A stretch of DNA of 64,000 bases from Bacteroidales bacterium (GCA_017480245.1 JAFVBA010000024.1:62001-126000), one strand, 5' to 3'; shown: positions 33,100-42,710, numbered from the stretch's first letter. Numbers and translations: made by a program. The notes: generated from the letters alone by a model not told the origin.

Positions 33100-34635
33100 G
33101 TGAAAAGAGCGAAATTTATTATAATGTTGTGGTCATTGGTTGTTTTTGTAACTAATTTAAATGCAACCAATGACACAATTACTTGTACGGGTATATATTC
33201 CTGTGATTTTGAAACTGAAACAGAGAATACCCAATGGAAGTTTAAACATTCTACAGGCAAAAACAAATGGACTATAGGCTCATATGACAACAGCAATACT
33301 TGTTTGTATGTTTCGGAGAATGCACAAGATACAACTTACGGCAAAAAATCTGCATCTATTACTTTGGCTTACAGGAAGATTACATTATCTACCGATGACA
33401 GTTTGCAAATAGAATTTGATGCAATCGTAGGCGGTGAAGGTAATAAGGATTATCTAAAAATTATTGTTGTACCTGAGGATTTTGATTTTAAACTTCCGTC
33501 TCCTTCTGCTTCAAATTTGGAATTTGTAGATGCTTATTATAAAGATAATTGCTTTGTTTTTGAGAATGATAAGGGGTATGTATCTGAAACAAAGGGAAAA
33601 GAGCATTTTACTTCTGTGATAAAAAATAATTTTTCTTGTTTAGATGTATATCTTGTTTTTATTTGGCGCAATGATAACTCAGCAGGAACTATGCCAGGGG
33701 CAATTATAGATAATATTTCCATAAAAGGAATACCTACATTATTGAAAGATTCTGTTTGCGAGGGAAATACATATACTTTTAATTCCAAAGAATATTCCCA
33801 AAGCGGATTATATTGCGATACATTGTCGGGTGCAAATGGTTGCGACAGTATTGTTTATTTGGATTTGACAGTTAATTCCGTTCTTTACACAACTGTTGAT
33901 ATTGAGATTTGTTCCAATCAATCTTTTATCACATCTGACGGCACGGATTACGGCAAACAATTGATTGAAAATAAGGTTTCAAAGGTTATTTATGACACTT
34001 TGCAGACAATAAATGGCTGTGATAGCATTGTAACGTATAATCTTACTCTATTGCCATCGTCATTTACTGCCGAGAATACGCAAACTATTGAGATATGTGA
34101 GGGTGAAACTTATCTTTTTGCACAAAAAGAATTGACGCAGTCGGGAGAATATTTTGACACTTTGCAAAATGTTTTCGGTTGCGACAGTATTATTGCATTA
34201 ACTTTGGTTGTTAATCCTGTATATCACAAAGATACAACAGTTAGTATTGAAAAAGGCAGTTCATATTCAGTAGGGGAGAGTGTATATACCGAAAGCGGAA
34301 AATATATTGATACACTCACTGCAATAAGCAGTTGCGATAGCATAGTAACAACGGATTTAAAAGTAGTTTCTTCTCTTGAAAACACTGAAATTCAGAAAGA
34401 AATAACCATATTTCCTAATCCTGCGACCTCGGTATTTGAAATTATTATGCAACCTTCTGCAAACAAAAGAGTTATATTATTAGTAAATAGTTTGGGAATA
34501 ACGGTTAAAAATATTAAAATGTCTGCAAATCAGGAAGAAATAATGATTGATGTTAATGATTTGCCAAGAGGAGTTTATAATGTCAAAATTGAAGATAAAG
34601 ACAATTCAATGACAGAGAAATTAATCTTAAAATAA
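33100..34635 (+). CDS. T9SS cargo with repeated adhesion-like modules
   Basis: This 511-residue secreted protein begins with GTG (33100) and a signal peptide ending near LNAT. After a domain of about 190 residues (jelly-roll-like) come four repeats ending in GCDSIV or SCDSIV, each about 45-55 residues (about residues 215-255, 258-310, 313-365, 366-415). The modules recall those in other Bacteroidota surface proteins. The C-terminus (TIFPNPATSVFEI, then a DLPRGVYNVKI strand and K-rich end) is a T9SS type A sorting domain. Function is probably surface adhesion or binding, by inference. It is close behind sppA. Confidence 0.85.
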   Translation: MKRAKFIIMLWSLVVFVTNLNATNDTITCTGIYSCDFETETENTQWKFKHSTGKNKWTIGSYDNSNTCLYVSENAQDTTYGKKSASITLAYRKITLSTDDSLQIEFDAIVGGEGNKDYLKIIVVPEDFDFKLPSPSASNLEFVDAYYKDNCFVFENDKGYVSETKGKEHFTSVIKNNFSCLDVYLVFIWRNDNSAGTMPGAIIDNISIKGIPTLLKDSVCEGNTYTFNSKEYSQSGLYCDTLSGANGCDSIVYLDLTVNSVLYTTVDIEICSNQSFITSDGTDYGKQLIENKVSKVIYDTLQTINGCDSIVTYNLTLLPSSFTAENTQTIEICEGETYLFAQKELTQSGEYFDTLQNVFGCDSIIALTLVVNPVYHKDTTVSIEKGSSYSVGESVYTESGKYIDTLTAISSCDSIVTTDLKVVSSLENTEIQKEITIFPNPATSVFEIIMQPSANKRVILLVNSLGITVKNIKMSANQEEIMIDVNDLPRGVYNVKIEDKDNSMTEKLILK

Positions 34636-34685
34636 TAAATAAATTTGATTTAATAGCATAAAGTCATCAAATAAAAATAATGCTT

Positions 34686-34721
34686 AATCACATTTGACTA
34701 CTGCTGAATGTGATTTTTTTT
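34686..34721 (+). terminator. terminator of the T9SS cargo gene
   Basis: AATCACATT (34686-34694) and AATGTGATT (34707-34715) form a stem followed by a T-run to 34721. Confidence 0.8.
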
Positions 34722-34723
34722 AT

Positions 34724-34826
34724 GCCCTTTGCGGAAAGAATTTGAAAAAAACTATTTTTTTAATACAAAAAAACTGTTTTTTTACCTCAAAAAAAGGGTT
34801 TTTTTCAAATTCTTTCCGCAAAGGGC
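34724..34826. repeat. A7-N3-T7 ladder element, copy C
   Basis: Units lie at 34745-34761 (CTA), 34767-34783 (CTG) and 34789-34805 (GGG), exact 22-bp pitch. The outer 29 bases at each end (34724-34752 and 34798-34826) are perfect reverse complements, starting GCCCTTTGCGGAAAG. It is the best preserved copy. It directly follows a terminator and precedes the fusA2 promoter. Confidence 0.9.
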
Positions 34827-35005
34827 GGCGGATACTTACCAAGAAGCGTTAAAAAATCTCTTTTGGGCAGAAATAATTTACAGAAAAACAATTATGATGT
34901 CAAGAATTGATTTATTAAACTTGAATCTTAAAAAATTAAATTGACTGTTTTGCAAAATGAAAACTAAACATAGTAAAGTTTTTTAGTAGATTTTTTAGTT
35001 AAAAC

Positions 35006-35036
35006 TTTGTTATTCGGACGTAATTGCGTAAATTTG
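35006..35036 (+). promoter_or_regulatory. fusA2 promoter
   Basis: TTTG at 35006-35009 and TAAATTTG at 35029-35036 are 19 nt apart, a textbook Bacteroidetes promoter, with a 5' leader of about 35 nt. Confidence 0.8.
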
Positions 35037-35077
35037 CAACTTCATTCTAACGAAATAATTAATAACATTTATATAAG

Positions 35078-37216
35078 ATGAAAATTTATAATACATCACA
35101 AATCAGAAACATCGCTTTGGTTGGCGGAAACAAAAGCGGTAAGACTACGTTGGCTGAAGCAATAGCATTGAATGCAGGACTTATCAGCCGTTTGGGTACA
35201 GTTGAGGCAGGCAATACGCTTTCCGATTACAGAGATATAGAAATTGAAAGAAAATCATCGGTTGTCAGCACTGTATTATATGCTGAGGCTAATGATAAAA
35301 AGGTAAATATTATAGACGTTCCCGGATTTACGGATTTTCAGGGCGAAGTTGTAACTGCATATTCTGCAGTTGAAACAGCTGTTGTTGTAGTTAATGCACA
35401 GAGCGGTGTAGAAGTCGGAACGGAAATAGCAATGATGCACGCAGACAAGATGAATACTCCTGTTATGTTTGCTATCAATCAATTAGATGCAGAAAAAACC
35501 GATTTCAATCAAACACTTGCACAATTGAAAGAGAATTTCGGTGAAAAGGTTACCTTAATTCAGTATCCTGTTAATGCTGGTTTAGGATTTGATTGCTTCA
35601 TTGATTTGCTTACCCAGAAGATGTACAAATATCCAAAGGGTGGCGGTAAAGCACAGATAAGCGATATTCCTGCAGAAGAGAAAGACCATGCAGAAGAATT
35701 GCGTGCTGCATTGGTAGAAAACGCTGCTACAGGAGACGATGCCTTGATGGAAAAATATTTTGAGGAAGGCGACCTTTCTATAGAGGATATGCGCAAAGGT
35801 TTGAAGGAAGGTATTGCTTCCCGTTCCGTATATCCTGTAGTTTGTGTGGCTGCTAAAGAAAATATGGGTGTAGATCGTATGATAGAATTCATTTGTAACA
35901 ACGTTCCTGCGCCTAATGAAGCAACTCACAAATTGGAATACAAAGAGGGCGGAGCAGTTAAATATGACGAAAAGGGAGATTTGGTTGCTTATGTATTCAA
36001 AGCTGCTAATGAACAGCATGTTGGTGAGGTTACTTACTTGAAAGTTTTGGAAGGCGAGCTTACTACTGGAGCAGATGTTATCAATACGGTTAATAGTTCT
36101 AAAGAAAGAATTTCCCAAATCAATGTTAATGCAGGAAAAACAAGAACTACGGTTGATAAGGCGGTTGCTGGAGATATTGTTTCTACAATCAAATTGAAAG
36201 ATGTTAAACTTGGCGCTACTCTTACAAGTGCTAAGAATGCAGGAGTTGCAGTTAAAACTGTTGAATTCCCTGAACCTATCTACACAACAGCAATCCGTGC
36301 CGTTGAATCCACTGAAGACGAAAAATTGGGCGCTGCTTTGAATGACTATACTGCACATGACCCTGCTATGCAGAACTATATTGCCCGTGAAGCAAAACAA
36401 ACTATCGTTGCTGCTATGGGTGAATTCCATGTTAATACACTTAAGTGGTACCTTGATAATGTTTATAAAGTTAAAGCCGAATTCTACTCTCCTAAGATTC
36501 CTTACAGAGAGACAATCACAAAAGAGGCTGAAGCAATGTACCGTCATAAAAAACAATCAGGCGGTGCCGGTCAGTTCGGAGAGGTACATCTTTACATACA
36601 ACCTTATTATGAAGGAATGCCTAACCAAACCAAATATCCTATCCGTGGAACCGAGACGATAGAATTGCAATGGGGCGGAAAATTGATATTTAACAACTGT
36701 ATTGTCGGTGGTGCTATTGACGCAAGATTTATGCCTGCTATTTTGAAAGGTATAATGGAGAAAATGGAAGAAGGTCCTTTGACAGGTTCTTACGCACGCG
36801 ATATCGTGGTTAATGTATTTGACGGAAAGATGCACCCGGTTGATTCCAACGAAATGGCATTCAAACTTGCAGGACGTAATGCTTTCAAGGAGGCATTCAA
36901 AAACGCAGGACCGAAGATTCTTGAACCTGTTTATGATTTGGAAGTTAATGTGCCTGCAGATATGATGGGCGGTGTAATGACTGACTTACAGGGAAGAAGA
37001 GCGATAGTTATGGGAATGGACAGCAAAGGCAACCATCAGGTTATTAAAGCAAAAGCACCTTTGGCTGAAATGAACAGATACTCTACTTCATTGTCATCAT
37101 TGACATCAGGACGCGGTATGTTCTCAATGAAATACAGCGAATACCAAGCAGTTCCTACGGACGTACAGAACAATCTTCTTAAAGCGTACGAGGAAGCAAG
37201 CAAAGACGAAGAGTAG
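35078..37216 (+). CDS. fusA2: EF-G paralogue (EF-G2 type)
   Basis: This 712-residue translational GTPase has the EF-G domain order. The P-loop is GGNKSGKT (residues 16-23), switch II reads DVPGF near residue 80 in place of canonical DTPGH, and the base-specificity motif is NQLD near residue 131. So the catalytic His is Phe. Domain IV carries GGAGQFGEVHLYIQP and domain V ends with MNRYSTSLSSLTSGRGMF. In Bacteroides thetaiotaomicron an EF-G paralogue without GTPase activity (EF-G2) supports translation in starved gut cells. This protein fits that group. It is transcribed alone, with its own promoter and terminator. Confidence 0.88.
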   Translation: MKIYNTSQIRNIALVGGNKSGKTTLAEAIALNAGLISRLGTVEAGNTLSDYRDIEIERKSSVVSTVLYAEANDKKVNIIDVPGFTDFQGEVVTAYSAVETAVVVVNAQSGVEVGTEIAMMHADKMNTPVMFAINQLDAEKTDFNQTLAQLKENFGEKVTLIQYPVNAGLGFDCFIDLLTQKMYKYPKGGGKAQISDIPAEEKDHAEELRAALVENAATGDDALMEKYFEEGDLSIEDMRKGLKEGIASRSVYPVVCVAAKENMGVDRMIEFICNNVPAPNEATHKLEYKEGGAVKYDEKGDLVAYVFKAANEQHVGEVTYLKVLEGELTTGADVINTVNSSKERISQINVNAGKTRTTVDKAVAGDIVSTIKLKDVKLGATLTSAKNAGVAVKTVEFPEPIYTTAIRAVESTEDEKLGAALNDYTAHDPAMQNYIAREAKQTIVAAMGEFHVNTLKWYLDNVYKVKAEFYSPKIPYRETITKEAEAMYRHKKQSGGAGQFGEVHLYIQPYYEGMPNQTKYPIRGTETIELQWGGKLIFNNCIVGGAIDARFMPAILKGIMEKMEEGPLTGSYARDIVVNVFDGKMHPVDSNEMAFKLAGRNAFKEAFKNAGPKILEPVYDLEVNVPADMMGGVMTDLQGRRAIVMGMDSKGNHQVIKAKAPLAEMNRYSTSLSSLTSGRGMFSMKYSEYQAVPTDVQNNLLKAYEEASKDEE

Positions 37217-37234
37217 TTTTAATTCAATAAAAGC

Positions 37235-37277
37235 AGAAGAGTATGTATTATATTTATATTACATGCTCTTCTTTTTT
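37235..37277 (+). terminator. fusA2 terminator
   Basis: Arms AGAAGAGTATGTA (37235-37247) and TACATGCTCTTCT (37260-37272) are complementary with one wobble and are followed by T5. Confidence 0.85.
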
Positions 37278-37466
37278 GATTTATCGCTATCAACTTCAAA
37301 GTTAAAGATTATGAATTGCAGATATAATTATATCAAGCTAAGAAAAAATATTGTCGTATAGAGATAAAAATTAATAAAATACACTTTTGTACTAATAAAA
37401 GCATTGTTTGAAGATTATTATTACAAGAGAAATTGCAAAATTTGGAAGAAAAGAGTGAAGAAGTGG

Positions 37467-37474
37467 TAATTTTA
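37467..37474 (+). promoter_or_regulatory. possible mcrB -7 element
   Basis: TAATTTTA lies 22 nt after TTTG (37441-37444) and about 26 nt before the mcrB start. Confidence 0.4.
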
Positions 37475-37500
37475 CTGAAATAAAATAAAAGTACAGGACT

Positions 37501-39159
37501 ATGAATACAAGATTAGACAAGATATCTTTAGAGATATTGAAATTGTTGAGTGATAACGAAGTTCATAAAGTAGGAGAGGAATTAAGCAATAGAGATTTAT
37601 TTTCAGAGAATGAGAAAAATATCAAAAATAATGCAGGAGAGAGAAAAGTAATTAAAACAATCAACGCAAAGGCATGGGATTTGTGTAATAGAAGGCAAGT
37701 AATTAACAGAACTTCTTCGGGATATTATAAGATTAATTCTAAAGGCCTTGAACTTCTCCAGGAAAATTATGACGTAGATAAGCCGATAGAAGACAAAAAA
37801 GAGAAGAAAGACGGCAATACAAACTATTTTTGGTTGAATGCAAATCCGAAGATATGGAAGATAAGCGACTATAAAATAGACGAAATTCAGACTTATACAT
37901 ATTATAATGAAAAAGGAAATAAAAGAAATGTCGCTTCATGTTTTGAAAAAGCCAAAAAGGGTGATTTAGTTATAGGTTATGAAACCTCTCCTGTGAAAAA
38001 AGTAAAATCTTTAATGAAAATAACTCGAGGACTTCATAAAGATTCTAACGGAGATGAAGTAATAGAGTTGCAAATAGTAGGAAAACCGCATTACAAACTA
38101 ACATGGGATGAAATAAAAACAGATAAGAAACTAAAGAATTGCAGAGTTGTCCAAAACAATCAAGGATCTTTATTTGAGATAACTGAATCTGACTATAAAA
38201 TAATTATGAGTTATCTTAATCAAAATACTTTACACGGAACTAATTTGTCTTCTAACGGTCTTGGAAAAGAAAATTTTAATACTTATTCTTTTAAAAATGA
38301 CACAGACAAGCCGTTTGTATCGGAAGAAACATTCAATACGGCTGTCAGATTATTAAAACGTAAAAAGAATATTATATTACAGGGAGCTCCAGGCGTAGGA
38401 AAAACATTTATTGCAAAGAAATTGGCTTACCAAATAATGCAACAAATTGATGATGACAGGATAGAAATGATTCAATTCCATCAATCATATTCTTATGAGG
38501 ATTTTGTGCAGGGTATAAAGCCAACTTCTGATGGTTATGCTATACAAAACGGTATTTTTTATGATTTTTGTAATCGTGCAAAGCAAAATCAAGATAAGGA
38601 ATACTTCTTTATTATCGATGAAATCAACAGAGGAAACCTCAGCAAGATATTCGGCGAACTTATGATGTTAATAGAGGAAGACAAACGCAATGAAAACTAT
38701 GCTATCCAATTGACTTACGGCAATAAAAATGAAGTTTTCTTTATTCCGGATAATGTTTATATAATCGGTTGTATGAATACATCGGACAGGTCTTTGGCAA
38801 TAGTGGATTATGCATTGAGAAGACGTTTTTCTTTTGTTACATTGAAACCTGTATTTAATGAAACGTTCAAATCTTTTATAACAGATAAAGGAATTTCTCT
38901 TGAATTTGCCAATAAAATATGCCGAACTGTTTCAGCAATTAATAAGGAAATAAGCAAGGAAATAACATTAGGTGAGGGTATGTGTATAGGTCATAGTTAT
39001 TTTTGCAATTTTAAAGAATTTGAAAACGAAAAAATATGGTTTAATGATATATTAGAATATGATGTTAAGCCGTATTTGGATGAGATTTGCTTTGATAATG
39101 AAGACAATAATAAAAGGTGGTACAATATGTTAGCAAATTTAACTGCAGAAAATGAATAA
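37501..39159 (+). CDS. mcrB: McrB-like GTPase with EVE domain
   Basis: This 552-residue protein is the motor subunit of a type IV (modification-dependent) restriction system. N-terminal ~85 residues look like a Mrr-type winged helix. An EVE/PUA-like domain follows (about 107-240, starting YFWLNANPKIWK), a fold that reads modified bases. The AAA+ GTPase domain has GAPGVGKTFIAK near residue 297, FFIIDEINRGNLSKIFGE near 368, and GCMNTSDRS near 424. An arginine finger run LRRRFSF follows. It overlaps mcrC by 8 nt. Specificity for methyl-, hydroxymethyl- or glucosylated cytosine is unknown. Confidence 0.9.
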   Translation: MNTRLDKISLEILKLLSDNEVHKVGEELSNRDLFSENEKNIKNNAGERKVIKTINAKAWDLCNRRQVINRTSSGYYKINSKGLELLQENYDVDKPIEDKKEKKDGNTNYFWLNANPKIWKISDYKIDEIQTYTYYNEKGNKRNVASCFEKAKKGDLVIGYETSPVKKVKSLMKITRGLHKDSNGDEVIELQIVGKPHYKLTWDEIKTDKKLKNCRVVQNNQGSLFEITESDYKIIMSYLNQNTLHGTNLSSNGLGKENFNTYSFKNDTDKPFVSEETFNTAVRLLKRKKNIILQGAPGVGKTFIAKKLAYQIMQQIDDDRIEMIQFHQSYSYEDFVQGIKPTSDGYAIQNGIFYDFCNRAKQNQDKEYFFIIDEINRGNLSKIFGELMMLIEEDKRNENYAIQLTYGNKNEVFFIPDNVYIIGCMNTSDRSLAIVDYALRRRFSFVTLKPVFNETFKSFITDKGISLEFANKICRTVSAINKEISKEITLGEGMCIGHSYFCNFKEFENEKIWFNDILEYDVKPYLDEICFDNEDNNKRWYNMLANLTAENE

Positions 39160-40234
39160 TAAAGTACCTCATACACTTATTCCTATCCGCAATCTTTATT
39201 ATATCCTCTGTTATGCTTGGAATATTCCTCAACAGCGGAATAAGATACTGTTGAATGCAGAAGATTGTAAATCCGTTAGTGATTTGTTTGCACGTATGCT
39301 TACAAATATTACAACAATTTTACTTAAACGCGGATTAAATAAGGAATATACAGAGGAAAAAGAAAGTCTTACTTTAATAAAAGGCAAAGTCTTATTGACT
39401 GACTCAATAAAAGAAAACTTATTAATATATAAAAAACCGATATGTCTGCATGACAGTTTAACAAGTAACACAATTATCAATCGGATATTGTATTCTACTA
39501 TATTTAATATGCTTAATAACAAGACTATTGTAACAAAATTCAAGAGTGAATTATATAAAGTATTTTGCAGAATACCTCATATAGAATATTTACCTCTTTC
39601 TTCCCAAGTTTTTAATAGTGTAAAATTGAAGAGGAATAACTCTTTTTATAAATTAATATTGAATATTTGTTACCTTTATTATAATTCATTACTTCCTGTT
39701 GAGAATTCTATAGGGCGATATCAATTTATAGATTTTACAAGAGGAGATAATATGAATTATTTATTTGAAGAGTTCTTACGTAATTTTTATAAAAAGGAAT
39801 GTTCTTCTGAATTTTCTAATATAAACAGGCAAAACATTTCGTTTAATTATAATTCGGTCGATTCTAATGATAAATTCCTTTTACCTATAATGCAAACAGA
39901 TATAACTTTAGATGATAAGGAAAGGGGAAGGAGGATAATTATTGATGCAAAGTATTATATTGATACATTAATCTGTAAAAAAGACTATAACCAAAACAAA
40001 ATCCGTAGGGAACATATCTCTCAAATAGAATCTTATCTTATACATCAAGAAGATGATAAACAACCTTATACTTACAGTACCGAAGGAGTGCTTATTTATC
40101 CGAAAGTTGATAAAACTCTTAATGCAGAATACTACTCAAAAAAGCATAAACATATTATAAAAGTCTGTACTGTTGATTTGGATGAGACTTGGCAGAATAT
40201 AGAAAAGAGGTTGAAAGATATAGTTTCTTCTTAA
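39152..40234 (+). CDS. mcrC: McrC-like nuclease subunit
   Basis: This 360-residue partner of McrB should supply DNA cleavage. The N-terminus PHTLIPIRNLYYILCYAWNI matches McrC family starts, and GKVLLTDSIKENL follows. The PD-(D/E)xK nuclease core is visible as QTDITL then IIIDAKYYI around residues 247-270. It overlaps mcrB by 8 nt, so translation is probably coupled. A sealed two-gene system with no methyltransferase partner is as expected for type IV. Confidence 0.88.
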   Translation: MNNKVPHTLIPIRNLYYILCYAWNIPQQRNKILLNAEDCKSVSDLFARMLTNITTILLKRGLNKEYTEEKESLTLIKGKVLLTDSIKENLLIYKKPICLHDSLTSNTIINRILYSTIFNMLNNKTIVTKFKSELYKVFCRIPHIEYLPLSSQVFNSVKLKRNNSFYKLILNICYLYYNSLLPVENSIGRYQFIDFTRGDNMNYLFEEFLRNFYKKECSSEFSNINRQNISFNYNSVDSNDKFLLPIMQTDITLDDKERGRRIIIDAKYYIDTLICKKDYNQNKIRREHISQIESYLIHQEDDKQPYTYSTEGVLIYPKVDKTLNAEYYSKKHKHIIKVCTVDLDETWQNIEKRLKDIVSS

Positions 40235-40257
40235 GAAAAATACTTATTTAGCAAAAA

Positions 40258-42324
40258 TTAGAATGCGGTGCGGGATAATTCTTTGGCGATTGTACTTCTA
40301 ATAAGCCAAAGTTGATTAAATGCCTCTGTAAGTTCGGAATCTTGCGGTGATTCTTGCATTTTTTGTTTTATTTCTTCCATCATTAAAGCTATTTTGTTTA
40401 AATGGGCGGAAAGAATTGTACTCCTAATATCTTTATCTATAATATTTTGAGAGTTAATATCCGGAACATTCATACCGTATTTAATCCAATTGTCCGATAT
40501 AGTTATTTGTGTAGGTTCCATCATTAATGCACTCACAAGATTATTAACTTCAGCATCTCCTTTACTCATTATATCTTTAGGAGTTAGGATTTTCTTATTT
40601 TGTCTATACTCTTGCAGATATTCTTCTATGATTTTTTTATACAGAGGATGCTTAAATTCTATTTCTGTTGCTATAATATCATTCAGAATAAACATTCCGG
40701 CGTTAAAAGACTTGATTTCTGTATTATTATTTATCAAAATCTTCTGGTTAGTGGTTTTGTCCGAGTAATTAACCAATATTTTCAACAGATTTCTTTCCAA
40801 TTTTTCCTCTTTTTCAGATATCTCAGAATGAGGAGATTGCATCTGGTCAAAATAAGGTGGCGCTTCAGTAAATTCTTTTTCGGAATCAGTAAAATCTTTC
40901 TTGAAATTAATTTCGTGATTCGGCACTTTATTTTCGCCGTTTGAGAAGGTGTTATTTTGAGTCGAATTAGTGGCTTGCCGTTGTTGTCTTTGGTCGGCTT
41001 TGTTCTTTAAATAGGCGTTGTGAATTATCTCTTTATTGAGTTGGTCGGTCAATATGTCTTCACGCATATTCAATATAGAAGAACATTGCTGAATATAGGT
41101 TGTCCGTTCTATCAAATCAGGAATCAAAGATACGGAATGAATAATATCTTTTACCAAAGCGGCTTTTTTTATCGGGTCGCCTTTGGCTTCTTCCAACGCA
41201 AGATTGGTTCTGTATATGATAAAATTCTGAGCATTATTCTTTAAAAATTGTTGAAATTCGTCCTGCGTATGTTTGCGTGCGAAACTATCTGGGTCATCTC
41301 CGTCAGGAAACAAGACAATTGAGATATGCATTCCCTCTTTTAAGAACATATCGGTCGCGCGTATGGCTGCATGGATTCCTGCTGCGTCTCCGTCATACAA
41401 AACGGCAACATTGGAAGTATAGCGTTTAATCATACGAATCTGGTCTTCGGTTAAAGCCGTTCCCGATGAGGCGACAACGTTTTTAACCTCGTTTTGATTC
41501 ATCATTATTGCGTCAATATTTCCTTCAACCAAGTAACAAAGGTCTTGTTTTGCCATTTCGGTACGCGCAAAATTCAATCCGAAAAGCGTTTTTCCCTTGA
41601 TGTAAATTGGACTTTCGGGACTATTTACATATTTTGCCTTTGTCTTGTCTTTAGTTAAGATACGGGCGGAAAAACCAAGCACTCTGCCTCCTACATTATA
41701 CACGGGAAAAGTTACTCTTCCTCTGAAACGGTCGTAGAGTGAGCCATCTCTTTCGCTTTTTAAACAAAGACCGCTTTTAATCAACAACTCCTCGCTGTAA
41801 CCTGCCTTTAAAGCGTACTGAGCAAAGTCATCACCTTTTTGTTTTGCGTATCCGAGCAGCCAAGTATCTATTGTCTGGCGGGTAATCTGTCTTTCGTTGA
41901 AATAAGATAAGCCCACAGATTGACCTTCTTCGCTGTTGAACAGATTTTCATAGAAATATTTGGCTGCAAGTTCGTTGATATGATACAGAGAATCCTTTTC
42001 GTCCCTTGCAAGTTGCTCTTCTTGTGAGATTTCTTCCTCTTTGATTTCAATATTGTACTTTTTGGCTAAATAGCGTAAGGCTTCGGGATAATTATAATGT
42101 TGATATTTCATCACAAAACTTACGCTGTCGCCACCTTCTCCGCATCCGAAGCATTTAAATATACCTTTGGTTGGATTAACATTGAAAGAAGGAGTTTTTT
42201 CATTGTGAAAAGGACAGCAAGCAATATAATTGACACCGCGTCTTTTGAGTTCAATAAAATCTCCTACGACTTCCTCAATTTTGACGGCGTCCATTATTCT
42301 GTCGATGTCCTCTTTGGAAATCAT
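40258..42324 (-). CDS. dnaG: DNA primase
   Basis: This 688-residue primase makes RNA primers for replication. The zinc domain reads CCPFHNEKTPSF and FKCFGCGEGGD (Cys-His-Cys-Cys) near residues 36-65. The RNA-polymerase domain has the TOPRIM signatures YLVEGNIDAIMM and VLYDGDAAG. A helicase-binding C-terminal domain follows. It lies 24 nt from the mcrC stop and is convergent with it. The N-terminus and length match the family. Confidence 0.95.
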   Translation of the reverse strand: MISKEDIDRIMDAVKIEEVVGDFIELKRRGVNYIACCPFHNEKTPSFNVNPTKGIFKCFGCGEGGDSVSFVMKYQHYNYPEALRYLAKKYNIEIKEEEISQEEQLARDEKDSLYHINELAAKYFYENLFNSEEGQSVGLSYFNERQITRQTIDTWLLGYAKQKGDDFAQYALKAGYSEELLIKSGLCLKSERDGSLYDRFRGRVTFPVYNVGGRVLGFSARILTKDKTKAKYVNSPESPIYIKGKTLFGLNFARTEMAKQDLCYLVEGNIDAIMMNQNEVKNVVASSGTALTEDQIRMIKRYTSNVAVLYDGDAAGIHAAIRATDMFLKEGMHISIVLFPDGDDPDSFARKHTQDEFQQFLKNNAQNFIIYRTNLALEEAKGDPIKKAALVKDIIHSVSLIPDLIERTTYIQQCSSILNMREDILTDQLNKEIIHNAYLKNKADQRQQRQATNSTQNNTFSNGENKVPNHEINFKKDFTDSEKEFTEAPPYFDQMQSPHSEISEKEEKLERNLLKILVNYSDKTTNQKILINNNTEIKSFNAGMFILNDIIATEIEFKHPLYKKIIEEYLQEYRQNKKILTPKDIMSKGDAEVNNLVSALMMEPTQITISDNWIKYGMNVPDINSQNIIDKDIRSTILSAHLNKIALMMEEIKQKMQESPQDSELTEAFNQLWLIRSTIAKELSRTAF

Positions 42325-42327
42325 AAT

Positions 42328-42531
42328 CTAATTAACGTTGATTTTTCCTATTGATACGGTGCATTCTTTGCAATTGCCGTTGCACTCTTTGCACTTTTCT
42401 TTCTCCCAATCAAAAGCACAAGTATGGGAAAACTTACCGTTCTTTTGAAAGAATATCTTAACGCCGATAAGCAATCCGCAAAAGGCTATGATAACTGCAC
42501 TAACTATTAATATCAAAACAAATTCATTCAT
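42328..42531 (-). CDS. small Cys-rich membrane protein (67 aa)
   Basis: This 67-residue protein has one N-terminal membrane helix (about residues 4-27) followed by a tail with CKECNGNCKECTVS, five Cys that could bind metal. The layout recalls NqrM-like maturation factors, but I cannot be sure. It lies 3 nt upstream of dnaG. Confidence 0.55.
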   Translation of the reverse strand: MNEFVLILIVSAVIIAFCGLLIGVKIFFQKNGKFSHTCAFDWEKEKCKECNGNCKECTVSIGKINVN

Positions 42532-42710
42532 TTCTATTATAGTTTATAGTTGAAAGTTTAGGGTTTATGGTTTAATGTTTAGAGATTTAACCGCTTTACG
42601 TTCATTAAATCTTAAACTATAAACTTAAAACTTTTGGCTGCAAAAGTACAATATTTTTTTAAATTGGCAAAATATAAGATTGTTACGGCATTTTGCATTA
42701 TTATTTTCAC

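Larger units (their letters stand above)
34636..35077. other. 442-bp intergenic region
   Basis: It holds a terminator (34686-34721), ladder copy C (34724-34826) and the fusA2 promoter (35006-35036). No gene is supported. A reading frame across the ladder is low-complexity Phe/Lys and not credible. Confidence 0.55.

Noticed and set aside
34729..34944. Reading frame across ladder copy C
   Set aside because: It is low-complexity Phe/Lys created by the A- and T-tracts and lacks any signal for expression.
35582..36556. 324-codon frame opposite fusA2
   Set aside because: It lies antisense to EF-G2, is Ser/Cys/Phe-rich, and has no family features.
42541..42640. Repeat-like AGTTTATAG words upstream of cinA
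   Set aside because: The words look like weak inverted AT-rich sequence with no fixed period.
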